Positions 1 through 11,749 of a stretch of 64,000 nt of DNA are shown here, one piece after another (position 1 is the first letter of the stretch; each line of letters starts with the position of its first letter). The translations under genes were made by a program, and so were the position numbers. Source of the DNA: Malus domestica (taxonomy: Eukaryota > Streptophyta > Magnoliopsida > Rosales > Rosaceae); the NCBI RefSeq assembly GCF_042453785.1, contig NC_091677.1:4497501-4561500 (forward strand), in the 5' to 3' direction. The notes under the pieces were generated by a model. It was not told the DNA's origin, did no database searches, and worked only from the letters and a program-made list of their open reading frames with translations.

Positions 1-338
1 GCTATGCTAATCCGACCTATAAACCCTAATTATATAAATAATTTCAAATACAAGTATATATATCTTGAACTATTTATTATGTAATATTGTAGAATTTTAA
101 TGTGTGGAGATTAAATTTTCGGATCACAATTGATAGATATAATTAAGATTTAAATAGATTTCATCTATTGACCAAAAAAAAAAAAAAATAGATTTCATCT
201 ATGTGAGAGATGTGAACATTGAGCAATTTGGTGCAAATAGTATTGTATCACTGTATCAACTAAGCCACTAGTCTTATATTAATTCTTAAAAGCCAGATGA
301 TCAGCACATTCTCTTATTTACCTCTTCCACTTGCACGC
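1..338. other. AT-rich flank, no gene seen
   Basis: I see no gene or RNA here. The stretch is AT-rich and holds a poly-A tract near 174-188, flanked on both sides by the short word atagatttcatctat. It lies 3' of the decayed UGT that follows on the minus strand. Confidence 0.6.
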
Positions 339-930
339 CTATGATTTCATCCATTCAACAAAATTCTTGAAGATCTTGTTCTTGATTTCTCCTTCCTGAT
401 GATGCCGGCTTTCCAGACATCACAAATGTAGCTTTCATTAGTGAACTGAAGGAACCCCATTGCTTAGGCCTTCTGGAGTAGTGTTCCAAACAGAGTGGCT
501 TAGGAAGCAAGCAATCGAAGGATGAGCCAGAACCTTCTGTTAAGGCGCCCAACCAACCATCCAACCGCGAGAGGCTACTCGCTCTTGATATCCTTCCGGG
601 TAGCGATTACTCGTCTTGTCAGTGAAATCCGGCCTCACAATGCAGAGGAATGGCCTCTCGGATTATTCAAGAGCCAGAACCATTTCTTTGAATTGGATTG
701 GATTCAAAATTGTAAAGCTGCCAAATGCAACATAGATCACTGAGCTGGGTGGCTGTTGGTCCAGCCACTCTAAACAAGTTGAGTCTTGTGGCCAAAAGTA
801 GTCTGCTGAATTCCCAAGCCAGCTGCTAGCTAACAGCGGGTCTTTTGGTAGAATTCCCACACAAAGTCTGCAGTTTTCAAGGTGGGCATGTTTGATGCCA
901 ACTGAATCTCCTGGTTTTTCAACATGGTTC
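339..930 (-). pseudogene. Decayed UGT83A1-type glycosyltransferase, exon 2 remnant
   Basis: Read on the minus strand this is exon 2 of a family-1 UDP-glycosyltransferase closely related to the UGTs at 4872 and 24246. Recognisable pieces, in order: the acceptor CAG before GAACC, the ILPKDPLLASS block, WPQDSTCLEWLDQQ, SVIYVAFGSF, YPEGYQERV, the start of the PSPG box (MVGWAP, HPSIACFLSH) and the C-terminal WMKS followed by TAG at 339-341. It is broken. About 60 residues are missing before ILPKDP. The second half of the PSPG box is lost by deletion, stops interrupt the frame, and the conserved HCGWNS is changed to HSVWNT. No exon 1 is visible upstream. It cannot encode an active enzyme; it marks an older member of the local UGT array. 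Confidence 0.85.
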
Positions 931-1558
931 CTGCCATAAGTGAATGTTTTTGAAAGATAACCATAGAAACAGAACTTAAGTGTTGCATTTCCTATTACTA
1001 ATCATGGAGGTTTCAACTGTCAAGAGGACTAGTCACTAATCCCCAAGGAACCTGGTCTCTATTCGCTTACTTGTTTAATGCGTCATTTGTGGAACACGTA
1101 TTGGCGAGGCTTCGATAATCACTTACATATGCTAGATCTATTAGGTTACCGATGTTACACACGCCACACAACCCGAAGTTTCACTATAGTAACCAAAAGT
1201 TTAGAACACTTCAAAGAGTAACTAGCAAGGAAGTCTATATCCATCCCTAGTGGACCAGTTTGAAACTACTTATGGCATAGAGAAAAGCGTTTTTTGACAA
1301 GTAAAAGCGATTTTAATAACATTATGAGCACTTTCTAAACTTCAAAATCTTATCTTTCAAATGAGTAGGCTTTACGAACTTAATTTAGAACTAGTTGGAT
1401 TAAAATGTTTACATAGCATGGCTGAATAACTAGTGATAGAGGAACTCACAGGTCTCAATTCCCTTCCAAGAAAATTAATTTTTCTACGCAAATGTCGGTT
1501 AGGCCAATTAGTCAAGGACCGTGTTCCCGTCGAATTTGTCCCCAACACTTAAGTTTGA

Positions 1559-1591
<33 letters not shown>

Positions 1592-1911
1592 TTGTAAATT
1601 AGAGTAGTTTAGAATATTTAACAACATGACTTAAATATTTTTCAAATAACCAAAGTGAACTAACCTAAAAAACTCATGGGGAAAAGTTGATATAAACCCT
1701 TAATGTCAATACGAGTGACATGACATTGATCAAATTTTATTTGGGGTGGAAATTCGAATGCCAAATAATATGGGTGCCAGTCGTGCAATTTTACGAAATA
1801 ATAACAGTTGCAGACGTTATCCCCTTAATCCTCCCATTTCGCAGTATAAACATTATCCCCTTCATCTTCCCACCAGCAGCAGGCTCAGTGGTGTGAAACA
1901 TTACGGCAAAA
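931..1911. other. Intergenic region and likely RPS9 promoter
   Basis: No open gene is seen. The stretch runs between the UGT remnant and the RPS9 start codon and holds an ATT microsatellite at 1559-1593. The last 150 bases should contain the RPS9 promoter and leader, but I cannot assign a TATA box or start site with confidence. Confidence 0.5.
1559..1593. repeat. (ATT)n microsatellite
   Basis: About eleven uninterrupted ATT units lie upstream of RPS9. Tracts of this kind are normally length-variable between individuals. Confidence 0.95.
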
Positions 1912-3492
1912 ATGGCGGTTTCGATAACGGCTCTCACGTCATCCCTATCCTCTCTCTCGTTTTCCTCCCACGTAGCTCAGAAGCCCAGCATTGTGTCGTT
2001 TCCCGGCTCCAAATCAGTGTCTGTTTCGCACGTGTGCGGAGCCCCCACACGTGCACCTCGTCTGGTGGTGGCTTCCGTCGCGGCAGCTCCTCCAACGGAA
2101 GTGGTGGAGACTGAAAACCTCAAGAAATACGTGAAATCGAGGCTTCCCGGCGGCTTTGCGGCTCAGACAATCATTGGCACCGGTCGCCGGAAATGTGCGA
2201 TTGCTCGTGTTGTACTCCAGGAGGGCACCGGAAAAGTTATCATCAACTATCGCGACGCCAAGGTCTCTTCTCTCTCTCGCTTTCTTTGTTAACACATGTA
2301 GTTTAGGGTTTCGAATTGGGCCTTCAGTGCTCATCCAATTTTACCGATTTGTTAGCTACAGAATTCGATTTTTTTTCTCCACAAGAATAATGATTTTAGT
2401 GTAGTTGATTTGTGAATAATGTATAGTTAAGCTGATATCTCTGCGGTTAAGCAATTTCATGCTCAAAGTGTGCTTCTTTGGGCAGCCAAAGATGCTTGCT
2501 TTTGTACTTTTTACATTGTTTGTTGCTGAGTATAGACACAAGTAATATAAATGTTGTAAGATGAACAACATTCAGAAATTCTTCAACGCCGGAAGAATGT
2601 TGCGGGCTATTCACCTCCTGCAACTATCCCGCATTGGACAAAACCCCCTAACAACATTACGATAGCAGATGCGGTTGTGGGGGATTGCCCTTTATCTATC
2701 TGCTATGATGTTCTTAGTTCTTTATGTTTTGCTTTGTTTGTTCTGTCCTGTTCTTTTCGTTTTATGCTCGAAGTGCGCCAATGATTTTTATGTATTGAAT
2801 TCAAGCATTCTTCTTTGGGGATTATGTTTATGATGGAAAGGTTTGGGTAGTAGTTAATTCGTTTGTCTAATCTTGTTTTTCGATCTGTTATCTGTTTCTA
2901 GATACAACTCTGAGTGGAATGCGATGATTTGTGTTAGGTTTTGTTCATGGTTGCCGACTACTGTGATATTTCTTGTGGTCCGAGTCCTTTACAGCTTTCA
3001 GTATCAGCAATTCCTTGAACAATGCTTTCTTTTTTAAATCTCATGGTCAACAAATAATTGTCACATCTGTCGTGAATATCATGATCATGTAGCAAGTATA
3101 GCAGTAGTTGGAGTACAGGCACCAAAGTTGCTTGTTAGGGGATTTTGTTTGCTTTAGACAATGTTAACGAAACCCTTATGATTCTGTATTATAACCTTGT
3201 GTAGGAATATCTGCAAGGCAACCCGTTGTGGCTACAGTACGTAAGAGTACCGTTGGTTACTTTAGGATACGAAAGTGGGTACGACGTGTTTGTCAAGTCT
3301 CATGGTGGTGGCCTTTCTGGTCAGGCGCAGGCGATATCCCTTGGCATTGCTCGAGCTTTGCTAAAGGTCAGCGAAGACCATAGAAGACCTCTCAGAAAGG
3401 AAGGGCTGCTGACCAGAGACGCCAGAGTAGTTGAAAGGAAGAAGCCTGGTCTCAAGAAAGCTCGCAAGGCCCCTCAGTTTTCAAAGCGTTAG
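1912..3492 (+). CDS. RPS9: Plastid 30S ribosomal protein S9, nuclear-encoded (2 exons)
   Basis: CDS join 1912-2262, 3205-3492, giving 212 residues. The protein is bS9/uS9, a component of the 30S subunit head. The conserved C-terminal SKR tail of the family reaches toward the decoding site. Exon 1 supplies a Ser/Ala/Val-rich N-terminus without early acidic residues (about residues 1-55, a chloroplast transit peptide), then the S9 start with [12 protein letters not shown]. Exon 2 carries [54 protein letters not shown] in pieces, all typical of plastid S9. The intron (2263-3204) begins AAG|GTCTC and ends GTAG|GAATAT in phase 0. The start ATG has a good context (aaaATGGCG). Length matches plant plastid S9 (about 208 in Arabidopsis, from memory). 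A truncated copy of exon 2 lies at 17164. Confidence 0.95.
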
Positions 3493-4871
3493 ACTCGTCT
3501 TTCCTTTTCTATGCTGTGAACATCGCAAGCCATACAAAGATCTCGGCTTCCATTGTAGATTAAGTGGCTTTTGTAGTGAAATCTTTTTGTGCACAATATG
3601 AACAGGTTTTCATTTGGAAATGTGAATGTAGATTGAAAGCAAGGAATTTGGATTTGGTAACTTAATTTGTTACTTCCCATAACTTGATTGCCAGACATAT
3701 TTATGTTTCTAGGGTTATATCATATGATCCTAGAGTTTTTGGGCATAAATTCAAGTACCGGCTCAAGGCAGCTTGCTCGCTAGATCGCCTTTTTCTCAAC
3801 AATTTCCGGCCAATACTCTAATCAGCAAGAACACAAGTGAATTGATCCATCGAATTATTCGGCCATAACATGCACGATTTTTTCAGATAACCTTGATTTG
3901 TTGGTTATTACTTCTTTAGTTAATAGTAGATTATCACTAATTTTAGCTATAGAAAATGCTCTATATCCCAAATTTTTATTTTCCAAACCTAGGCGTCAAG
4001 TGACATGCAACCTGCATCATTGCATAAAAAGTACAATAACTTTGTTTACATCATTGCATAAAAATTACAATAACTTTGTAGGCTCCAAGGATAACAAAAT
4101 TGAAACCAAAATTTATGCCGGTTTTCCAAGCGAGATGAAGGTGGTTTGAAGTTCAAGGGCTTTTACAAGAGAGGAGCGAATGACTAAACATTTAGGGTTA
4201 TGGACCAGCCCTAAAAAAGGAGAGAGATTTAGATACAAAGGTGAGCCCATATTTTAGATTAGTTTCTTATAGATTTTGTAATCTTATTTTTGGACCTATT
4301 TTGGTTAGTTTTGGATCAAATTCTGCATCCTTTTTTGGTACGTTTTCTATAAACCCTAAAACCCTATAATATATGTTATTTTCTTCTGTCAACCTAAAAA
4401 CATAAGGATTTTTAGCAAAATGATATTTGAAATTATCGTAACTTCTCACTTTGGTCCATAATTTTAAAATCGATAGAAGTAGTCCTAAGATTGTCTACCA
4501 TCAAATCAATCATTTTAGTCCTGTGAAAAATCTCTGTTAAATAGAAAAAACCACCGATCCAACTAAAGTTTTTGAAACAATAAAGCATCTTTAGTCAAAT
4601 TTCATTATCTACGTGATACTATAAATAGAAGGATATACCGTTTACATTGGATACACAAACCGTTGAAGGTAGTTCTAGATCTGGCAGCCCAAAACATCAC
4701 ACCGTTGTTTTATATTCTTGTTTTGGTACGGTTGGAAAACTTTATTTAATGAACACAAGATTTTGGATCACCGTTTACATTGGTCTCAGTTGAATCCATA
4801 GCTACATTTTCTTTGCTGCCTATTTCCTTTTGTTTATTTCGAAGAAAACGAAGATCGATGGGCGTCTCGTC
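3493..4871. other. RPS9 3' flank and UGT 3' flank, part of a segmental duplication
   Basis: No gene is seen. The RPS9 3'UTR runs from 3493 for roughly 200 bases. The rest is AT-rich non-coding DNA that recurs almost base for base at 17960-18148 and, after an interrupting Copia element, at 22853-24245. The stretch near 4260-4500 contains words such as tttttagcaaaatgatattt that look like an old dispersed repeat, but I cannot name it. Confidence 0.6.
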
Positions 4872-6317
4872 TTAAGACTTCATCCATTCAATAAAGTTCT
4901 TGAAGGTCTCGTACGATTGTCCGCCTTCTTTGATGTTGTTCATGGCCACTTCCTTCAGTTTCGAAGCTCTCGCTGTGAAGTTTTCATCACTGAGAAGTTG
5001 CTCCACCTTGGTCTTGATTTCTCCTTCCGTGATGATCCCGCTTTCATTCTTATCGAATCTCAGTCCCACCTTCCAAATATCGCAAATGTAGCTCTCGTTG
5101 AGCAACTGGTCAGCAAAGTACGGCCAGCACAAGAAAGGAAGCCCACTGCTTAGGCCTTCCAGGGTAGAGTTCCAACCGCAGTGGCTTACAAAGCAAGCAA
5201 TCGAAGGATGACTGAGAACCTTTTGTTGAGGTGCCCATCCGACCATCAGACCGCAAGAGCCTACTCGCTCTTGATATCCTTCCGGGTAGGGATCACTTGC
5301 ACCATCAGTGGTATCCGGCCTCACAACCCACAGAAATGGTCTCCCTGACAACTCAAGAGCCAACGCAAGCTCTTGGAATTGTGTTTGATCGAAAACCGTG
5401 AAGCTGCCAAATGCAACATAGATCACTGATCTGGGTTTCTGTTGATCCAGCCAATCTAAGCATGTTGAGTCTTGTGGCCAGAAGTTTCCTTGTGAGTTCT
5501 CGAGCCGGCTGCTTGCCAAAAGGGGGCCTATTGGTAAAATCTCGGGTGCTAGGGTGAACGCTGCTGGTTCAAGATCATACGCCGAGTTGCAGACAAGCCA
5601 GTCTGCCGCTTTCGCATACTTATTGTTTCTTACTAAAAGTTGAAAGATAATTTTCTGAGTGTCTAGTGTATGAAAGCATGTCCACAGCAAGTTTGCAGTT
5701 TTCATTTTGGGCTGATTTTTTGCCAACTCAATTTCTTGGCTTTTCAACGGAGTTCCTGCCATAAGTGAATCATAACGAGAATATAATTAGTGAATTAGAT
5801 CAAAATAATTCTTTGTTAATCAAATTATTGTACCATCATCGTTGTCGATGATTCCTTCATGAATCAACTTTGGAATATTGAAACTCAATGCCAAAGCTGC
5901 AGCTGATGCAGGCCAAAAGGCAACCCGCCGGATTTTCATTTTCGCTGCCACGTCCAGAGCCCACCCGGAATTCTCATCAGCAAGAACACATGCGACCTTT
6001 TCACTTTCTTCTTCATTGATCTTCTCTATCAACTCCTCCAACTTCCCCGGCATGACTCGTTGAATTCCTTCACACAACAGGCCTAGGTCATTCCTGTCCT
6101 CCTTGGGTTCTAAGCCATCTGGAAGCGATACTAGATGAATACGATCTCCTACATGAGTTTCGCCAGCCAAGGCGTTCACGATGCGTTTGTGATTGAACTC
6201 TGTGTTCACAAATGTGACTTTGAAGCCATGATTGACTAAGCATTGTGACAACTCCATCAAGGGCAGCACATGGCCTTGTGCGGGAAAAGGAACAGCTATT
6301 ATATGTAGGTTGCTCAT
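4872..6317 (-). CDS. UGT83A1-like: UDP-glycosyltransferase, UGT83A1-like (2 exons, intact)
   Basis: CDS complement(join(4872-5755, 5834-6317)), 455 residues. Family-1 (GT1, GT-B fold) enzymes move glucose from UDP-glucose to small molecules in the cytosol; the acceptor cannot be told from sequence. Seen: N-terminal PAQGHVLPLMELS with the catalytic His at residue 16, a VLADENSGWALD block that should hold the partner Asp, SVIYVAFGSF, and a complete 44-residue PSPG box from WAPQQKVL through HCGWNSTLEG to PYFADQ. The final Gln fits a glucose donor. The intron (5756-5833) is phase 1, GT-AG. The protein ends WMKS-TAA. Resemblance to Arabidopsis UGT83A1 is strong from memory (PAQGHVLPL, NTEFNH, CDVWK-type C-half). 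A near-identical copy lies at 24246-25691. Confidence 0.93.
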
Positions 6318-6601
6318 TTTTGTTTTGATCTTTCCTTTTTCCGCTATGAGATGTTTTCGAATGTAGCTTCTCTATCGTGTCATATATAGAAGAAGCCCGG
6401 AGCATCGTATTAGGAAATATTATATACGGTATTATATGTAAATATCTTGTATTATATTTACCTAAATACGTTTGAGTCAAATCCCACAAAATATGGGTCA
6501 CTGTTCCTTAGTCATTAATGTAGGGTTGATTAGTTCACTAGGTGGTGTATATATTGTACAGTATACTCTGCCAATTGAGACAGATGAAAAACATTCAATC
6601 T

Positions 6602-6760
6602 AGAAAATTTTAACGAAAAATTCGCGGTACTGTTCATTTTAAGGAAAAATCATAATTTTACACTAAAAAGTTAAAACTGATGCTATTTATTTTATCCTTT
6701 ATTTCGTTTTTATTGTTAAAACTCAAAAATTTCAAATTATTTTTATTAATTTTTTTTTCA
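6602..6760. mobile_element. Short MITE, copy 1 of a family also at 11750
   Basis: The run taacgaaaaattcgcggta, then ctgttcattttaaggaaaaa, then tacactaaaaagtt and ttgttaaaactcaaaa matches 11750-11902 in order and spacing. It is a small AT-rich non-autonomous element without coding capacity, which I remember as very frequent in apple and pear DNA. It sits just upstream of the Copia gag relic that starts near 6761. Confidence 0.7.
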
Positions 6761-9245
6761 GTTTATCAATTGTCATAGACTTCCAATCTAGCCTTTTGAA
6801 TATTCAACTATTTTAACATGGTATCCAGAGCATAAGGTTCTGGTGCCTAATTGCCCACGTTTTTAACTCTCATCCATCTAAACATAATGTCATAATGTCA
6901 GACACATTTGTTCAACCACCACCGCAGAAAAATCAAAACAATAGCAATATCGGCATCGATCCATCAAGTCCCCCTCAGCAACAAGTCAACCAAAATAATT
7001 TGCTCTCTCGAATCAATGCAACAATATGATTTTGTCATGGTTTGCTCAATCAGTTGAATCTGATTTATCTAAAAGAGTTGTTCATGCCAAAAGCGTCCAA
7101 AGGGAGTGGGAAGATTTCAAAAATCAGTTTTCACAGTAAAATGCACCAACAATTTATCAGATTCAGAAGTTCATCGCATCTCTCTCACAAGGATCCATGA
7201 CGGTCTCGGCTTATATTACAAAACTTAAAAGCCTTTGGGATGAATTAGAGACATATGATCTAAAGTTCATCAAGCATATTCACTTGTTATTCAAGATGAA
7301 ACACAACGACAAATGACATCAGAATTAATCGAAAATTTCTCAATCGCTACTGCAGTTCAAAATCGATCGAACCATTCCTCTAACAGTTCCACGAATCTTC
7401 GTTACGAATACTGTGGTAAAGACAGACACACAATTGAAAATTGTAGGACTTGGAAAATATTATTACAAATTTTGTGACAAATAAGGCCAAGACAGATGCA
7501 AAATAAAGAATGGGACCGAGGACTAGTTACGGTGGAAACCAAGACAAGAAACACATCAACAAACCTCGCTCCCGTGGATCCCATAGCAGCCACCCACGTA
7601 CTGCCTTCTCTGCTGCAAATGCCGCTGCTGGGTCATCCTCTTTTGCTGCCAACGCAGCACATGGTCCTCACCTTGCTGCCAATACAGCAGCTGCCCCCTC
7701 TCAACCACACATGTCTCAATCAAATGCTCTGCAGTGGACTTTCAGCAGAACAGCTTCAACAGTTGGCCCAAGCTGCATCCATGATAAATTTAAGGCTAAA
7801 TTGGATTAATGGTTTCCGTGATAATAGGTTAATAGAAAGATAGTTCCCGTGGTGAAAAAATTCGGATTGAAACCTTCATAGTGAAGTTCCGTTAGGATTT
7901 AAGCTCAAAATTAACATTTCCGTTAGAATTTTCAATTTTGAGAGTTACTTTTCCTCTCTCTATTTTTTTTTTCGAAGATATTTTTGTTAGAAGAAGGAAT
8001 GCGGGTAAAATTCTAACACCAGTCACCACCATCATCAACTCCAACCCCAAAATTTCACACCCTTTTCTTTTCCTACATTTATTCTAATCCCAGATTTTGT
8101 TTCTCATAAATACTCATATCCTTTTCTTGGTTTTCGTTTTTTTTAAATTTTGCCCTTCTCTCACCTATGTATTATCTTCTCTTACCCTTCTTTTCCCCTC
8201 CTTCTTCTTCTCGTGTTCGTCAATTCGACTGGTTATTGTTGTTCGTTATCTATGGATAAATCTGTAATCTTGTTGTATATCGCTGCCTTGGCAACTTCGC
8301 TACGATTAGTTTCTTCGTCTTCTGTTCTATGCCCCCATGACTCGATTTCTTAATTTCTTTTATTTTGGAGCTGAAAATAATTAGTTAATTAACTCATATG
8401 TTCCATAACCATAGCTATGACTCTATGATTTGGGTGCTGGGATGAAGATAAATATCCATTGGTTTGCTCCAGGCCGAAGGTCTGGAGAGAAAATGAGAGA
8501 GAGATGGGATGCAAAGAACCAGGTGGGGAGAGGCAGAATCAAAGAACCAAGGTGGAAATGTTAACGGAAGTTGACGTCAGTTAATTTTGGGTTTGAATCC
8601 TAATGAAACTTCACCACAAGCGTTTAAATTTATTTTTTTTTCACCACGGGGATTATCATTCGATTAACTTATCACCACAAGGACCATTAATCCAATTTAG
8701 CCTAAATTTAAACCATGCTCCTGGTAATAACAATGCTTATGCAAACGCTGCAGTTTTGTTCCCTTTTACTGTTGCTTCTGTTAATTCCATGTTTACACAG
8801 CCTTGAATTTTGGATAGCGGGCCACCAATCACATCATCTCAGACTCCTCATTTTTCAATAAAGCCTTGCAACGAAGCCTCAATATTCTGTGTGTGTGTAT
8901 ACATACACACACATATATTTGATGAATCTATATATACACATATAAATCCAAGGAATGCATGAGGGAATGGCATAGTATGTTCACAGGAAGGACGAGGATT
9001 CTCTTCCCTTCTAATTTTTTTTTAATTTTTATTTGAACGGTTACGATTTAGTCACGTTAATATTTTATATTGATTTTTTTTATAAAGACAATAAAATAAA
9101 AAATAATATGTGAGAGAAGAAGAGGGAAGAAGATAAGAATAGAAGGGAAGAGAATCCTACTATCACAAGAAAGCCTTGAAAGCCATATGTCAGTATTAAC
9201 TGTGGGAAGAGAGCATGGGTTGGTGGTGGTGGTTACAATCATTGC
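6761..9245 (+). mobile_element. Copia-type LTR relic A (primer site and gag part only)
   Basis: A primer-binding-like site (tggtatccagagc, near the plant tRNA-Met primer site) lies at about 6820. It is followed by gag-like pieces, including the words that encode SDTFVQPPPQKNQN and, further on, a segment resembling the gag of Copia elements. No protease, integrase or reverse transcriptase is visible. The relic is old and broken in many places. A Mutator-like element (7794-8702) is inserted in it. It is a side-by-side duplicate of relic B (9246-12457). Confidence 0.75.
7794..8702. mobile_element. Mutator-like non-autonomous element with 9-bp TSD
   Basis: The element begins GGCTAAATTGGATTAATGG and ends with the exact inverse, CCATTAATCCAATTTAGCC, and is flanked by the perfect 9-bp duplication TAAATTTAA (7785-7793 and 8703-8711). 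A 9-bp TSD and this architecture point to the Mutator superfamily. The 909-bp interior has no transposase. Relic B shows the empty site nearby, which confirms the boundaries. The central part (about 8140-8345) is CT-rich with a short open frame and could be captured host DNA, but I cannot name a source. Confidence 0.9.
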
Positions 9246-9284
9246 AGAGCTATATCCAGAGCGTAAGGTTCTGGTGCCTGATTG

Positions 9285-10222
9285 TAGGGGTGGGTTCGGT
9301 TCAAATCGGTTTGGTTTTTTGCCAAAACCGAAACCAAACCGAAATTTCGGTTCGGTTCGGTTCGGTTAATTTTTTTTTCGGTTCGGTTTTTTCCGGTTCG
9401 ATTTCAGTTCAATTTCGGTTTTTTGTTTTTTTTTTCAAAAAATGAAAAACATTGAAATTTTTAACATATCCACCACAATCATAACATAAGCATTCTAACT
9501 ATAATAAAAGACAATGAAAATAAACATTTAAAGTTGAACTAAAATCATCAATCAAGTATTCCAAAGTCCAAACTAACAACCTCACAACACAAAAATCGTA
9601 CAAATGACTTAGAAAAGTTAAATTGTATGATGTTGTTCAAAGATCATGGTTGTTTGCTTGTAACTGCATGTTGACAACTTGATTAGTAAAAGTAATGTGT
9701 GAGTGGATTTATTTAGTGTGTGTTGGATTCTTTTCCATCACAAATTACCCAAGTAATCTACCTGAAATAAATGTTTATGGATTATGTTACATGTTATATG
9801 AGAGTAGATTTGGAAAAGAAAGCTGGGGCAGAAGTAGACAGTGCTATGGAGATGGATGTAGGTACTTCAGGAGGAGGTTTGGTTTCGGAACCTTATATAG
9901 GGGAGAAATAATAGGTTAGGGTTTAGAGTTTTTATAGGCCTTTTTTTAATATTTTGAGCTTAAAGTTTGGCAACACATTGGGTTTAGCATATTTTAACTT
10001 ACAAATTGGGTTTAGAAAATAATACCCAAAACAAATAATTAAATAAAAAAATTAATTTAATTAATTCGGTTCGGTTTGGTTCGGTTTCTAGATCACTAAA
10101 ACTGAACCGAACCAAAAGAATTCGGTTCGGTTCGGTTTTTTCATTCGGTTCAGTTTTTTCTGTTTCGATTTCGGTTTGGTTTTCGGTTTTTTTCGGTTTT
10201 CGGTTTTTTGAACCCACCCCTA
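9285..10222. mobile_element. hAT-like non-autonomous element with 8-bp TSD
   Basis: The ends are TAGGGGTGGGTTC and its exact inverse GAACCCACCCCTA. They are flanked by a perfect 8-bp duplication CCTGATTG (9277-9284 and 10223-10230). Relic A carries the unoccupied version (cctaattg). Both subterminal regions are packed with GGTTCGG/CCGAACC words in opposite orientation, so either strand could fold over several hundred bases. The 938-bp element has no transposase frame. TSD length, the TAGGGGTG end and subterminal repeats fit the hAT superfamily. Confidence 0.9.
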
Positions 10223-10286
10223 CCTGATTGCCCACGTTTTCAACTCTCATCAATTTCTAAACATCATGTCAGACACATTTGTTCAA

Positions 10287-10715
10287 CCACCACCCAGAGC
10301 CAATGAAGGCTTATTGGGGGCACATGCCGTCATTTAAATGATATTCGTTTGTTAAGTTGTAAACTACAATTATATAATACACATGCGTTATTTTTTAAGA
10401 AAATATATGTACCTAATATCCAACTTACTTTCATATGCGTATACTCTATATCAAATATTATATGAGCAAAAGTGCTTTTGTTCTGTCATTCAAATCGAAA
10501 AACCTTACTCTTGCATAATTATGTATTAATATTTTTCTTATCACTTTGCCACTTTCCACTACTACCCTGAAATTTTTGTAACATTGGAACTGTAATACAT
10601 TATCATTTGAAATCATCCATATTTTCATATTGGTTATAATTAAGCCATACTATAATAAGGTTTTCTTAATTGATTTTCGGGTTGCCCCCACTAAAGGAAA
10701 TTTCTAGCTCCGTCC
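10287..10715. mobile_element. Unclassified 0.43-kb insertion in relic B
   Basis: Relic A reads straight through (caaccaccaccgcagaaaaa), whereas relic B carries about 430 extra bases between caaccaccac and acaaccacagaaaaatc. The flanks share CAACCAC, a possible 7-8-bp target duplication. The insert has ggggcacatgccgt near its left end and ttgcccccact near its right end, but no clean terminal repeat that I can define. It has no coding capacity. Confidence 0.6.
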
Positions 10716-11749
10716 TTGCCACAACCACAGAAAAATCAAAACAAATGCAGTATCGGCATCGATCCATCAAGTCCATACTATGTTCATTATTCAGATAACC
10801 CCGATCATATGATCATTTCGGAAAAATTGAACGGTCCCAAGTATCCATCTTGGAGTAAATCCATGATCCTTTATCTCACAGCCAAGAATAAAATTGGCTT
10901 CATCGATGGCTCTATTCAGCCCCCCTCAGCAACAAGTCAACCAAAAGAATTTGCTTTCTGAAATCAATGCAATAGTATGATTTTGTCATGGTTTGCTCAA
11001 TCAGTTGAATCTGATTTATCTAAAGGAGTTGTTCAAGCCAAAAGTGTCTAAAAGGGTGTGTGGAAGATTTCAAAATTAGTTTTCACATAAGAATGCACCA
11101 ACAATCTATCATCTTCAGAAGTCCATCACATCTCTCTCACAAGGTTCCATGACGGTCTCGGCTTATTTTACAAAACTTAAGGGCCTTTGGGATGAATTAG
11201 AGACATATCGACATCTTCTTACCTGCGATCAGACAAAGGCACATAATGAGCAAATAGAAGAAGATCAGATGATGCAATTTCTTATGGGTCTTAAGGACTT
11301 TTACAATGGAGTTCGCAGTAATATCCTTATGATGACACCATTGCCAAAAAGTTCGTCAGGCATATTCACTTGTCATTCAAGATGAAACACAACAACAAAT
11401 GATATCAGGATTAACCGAAAATTGTAGAACTCGAAATATTATTGCAAGTTTTTTGACAAAAGAGGCCACACTGAAGACATATGCAGAGTAAAAAATGGGA
11501 CCGAGGACTCTAGTTATAGGGGAAACCAAGACAAGAAACACATCAACAAACCTCACTCCCGTGGGTCCCATAGCAGCAACCCACGTGTTGCCTTCCCTGC
11601 TGCAAATTTCGCTGCTGGGTCATCCTCTCTTGCTGCCAATACAACAGCTGCCCCCTCTCAACCACACATGTCTTAATCAAATGCTCTGCAAGGACTTTCA
11701 GCAGAACAACTTCAACAATTAGCCCAAGCTGTATCCATGATAAATTTGA

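Larger units (their letters stand above)
3232..6404. repeat. Segmental duplication, copy 1 (RPS9 3' end + UGT)
   Basis: This block matches 17164-25780 in the same orientation once the inserted elements in the second copy are set aside. Homology starts inside RPS9 exon 2 (shared word taagagtaccgtt). It continues through the 3'UTR, the intergenic DNA and the whole UGT, and ends shortly upstream of the UGT start (shared word gaagaagcccg). The UGT exons are nearly identical, so the duplication is fairly recent. Confidence 0.9.

Noticed and set aside
4900-5153. Plus-strand frames across the UGT exons (also near 24274-24527, 25258-25518, 28830-29108)
   Set aside because: They lie antisense to conserved UGT coding sequence, repeat in every UGT copy and resemble no protein.
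7496-7843. Overlapping plus-strand frames of about 100 codons in relic A
   Set aside because: They are the Ala-rich gag-region remnant read in different frames, and they run into the Mutator-like insertion.
9290-9380. GGTTCGG repeats as a telomere-like array
   Set aside because: The word is not the plant telomere repeat (TTTAGGG) and the array is bounded by the element's ends and target duplication.
9187-9445. Short frames rich in Gly/Phe/Arg around the GGTTCGG repeats
   Set aside because: The composition is produced by the subterminal repeats of the hAT-like element.
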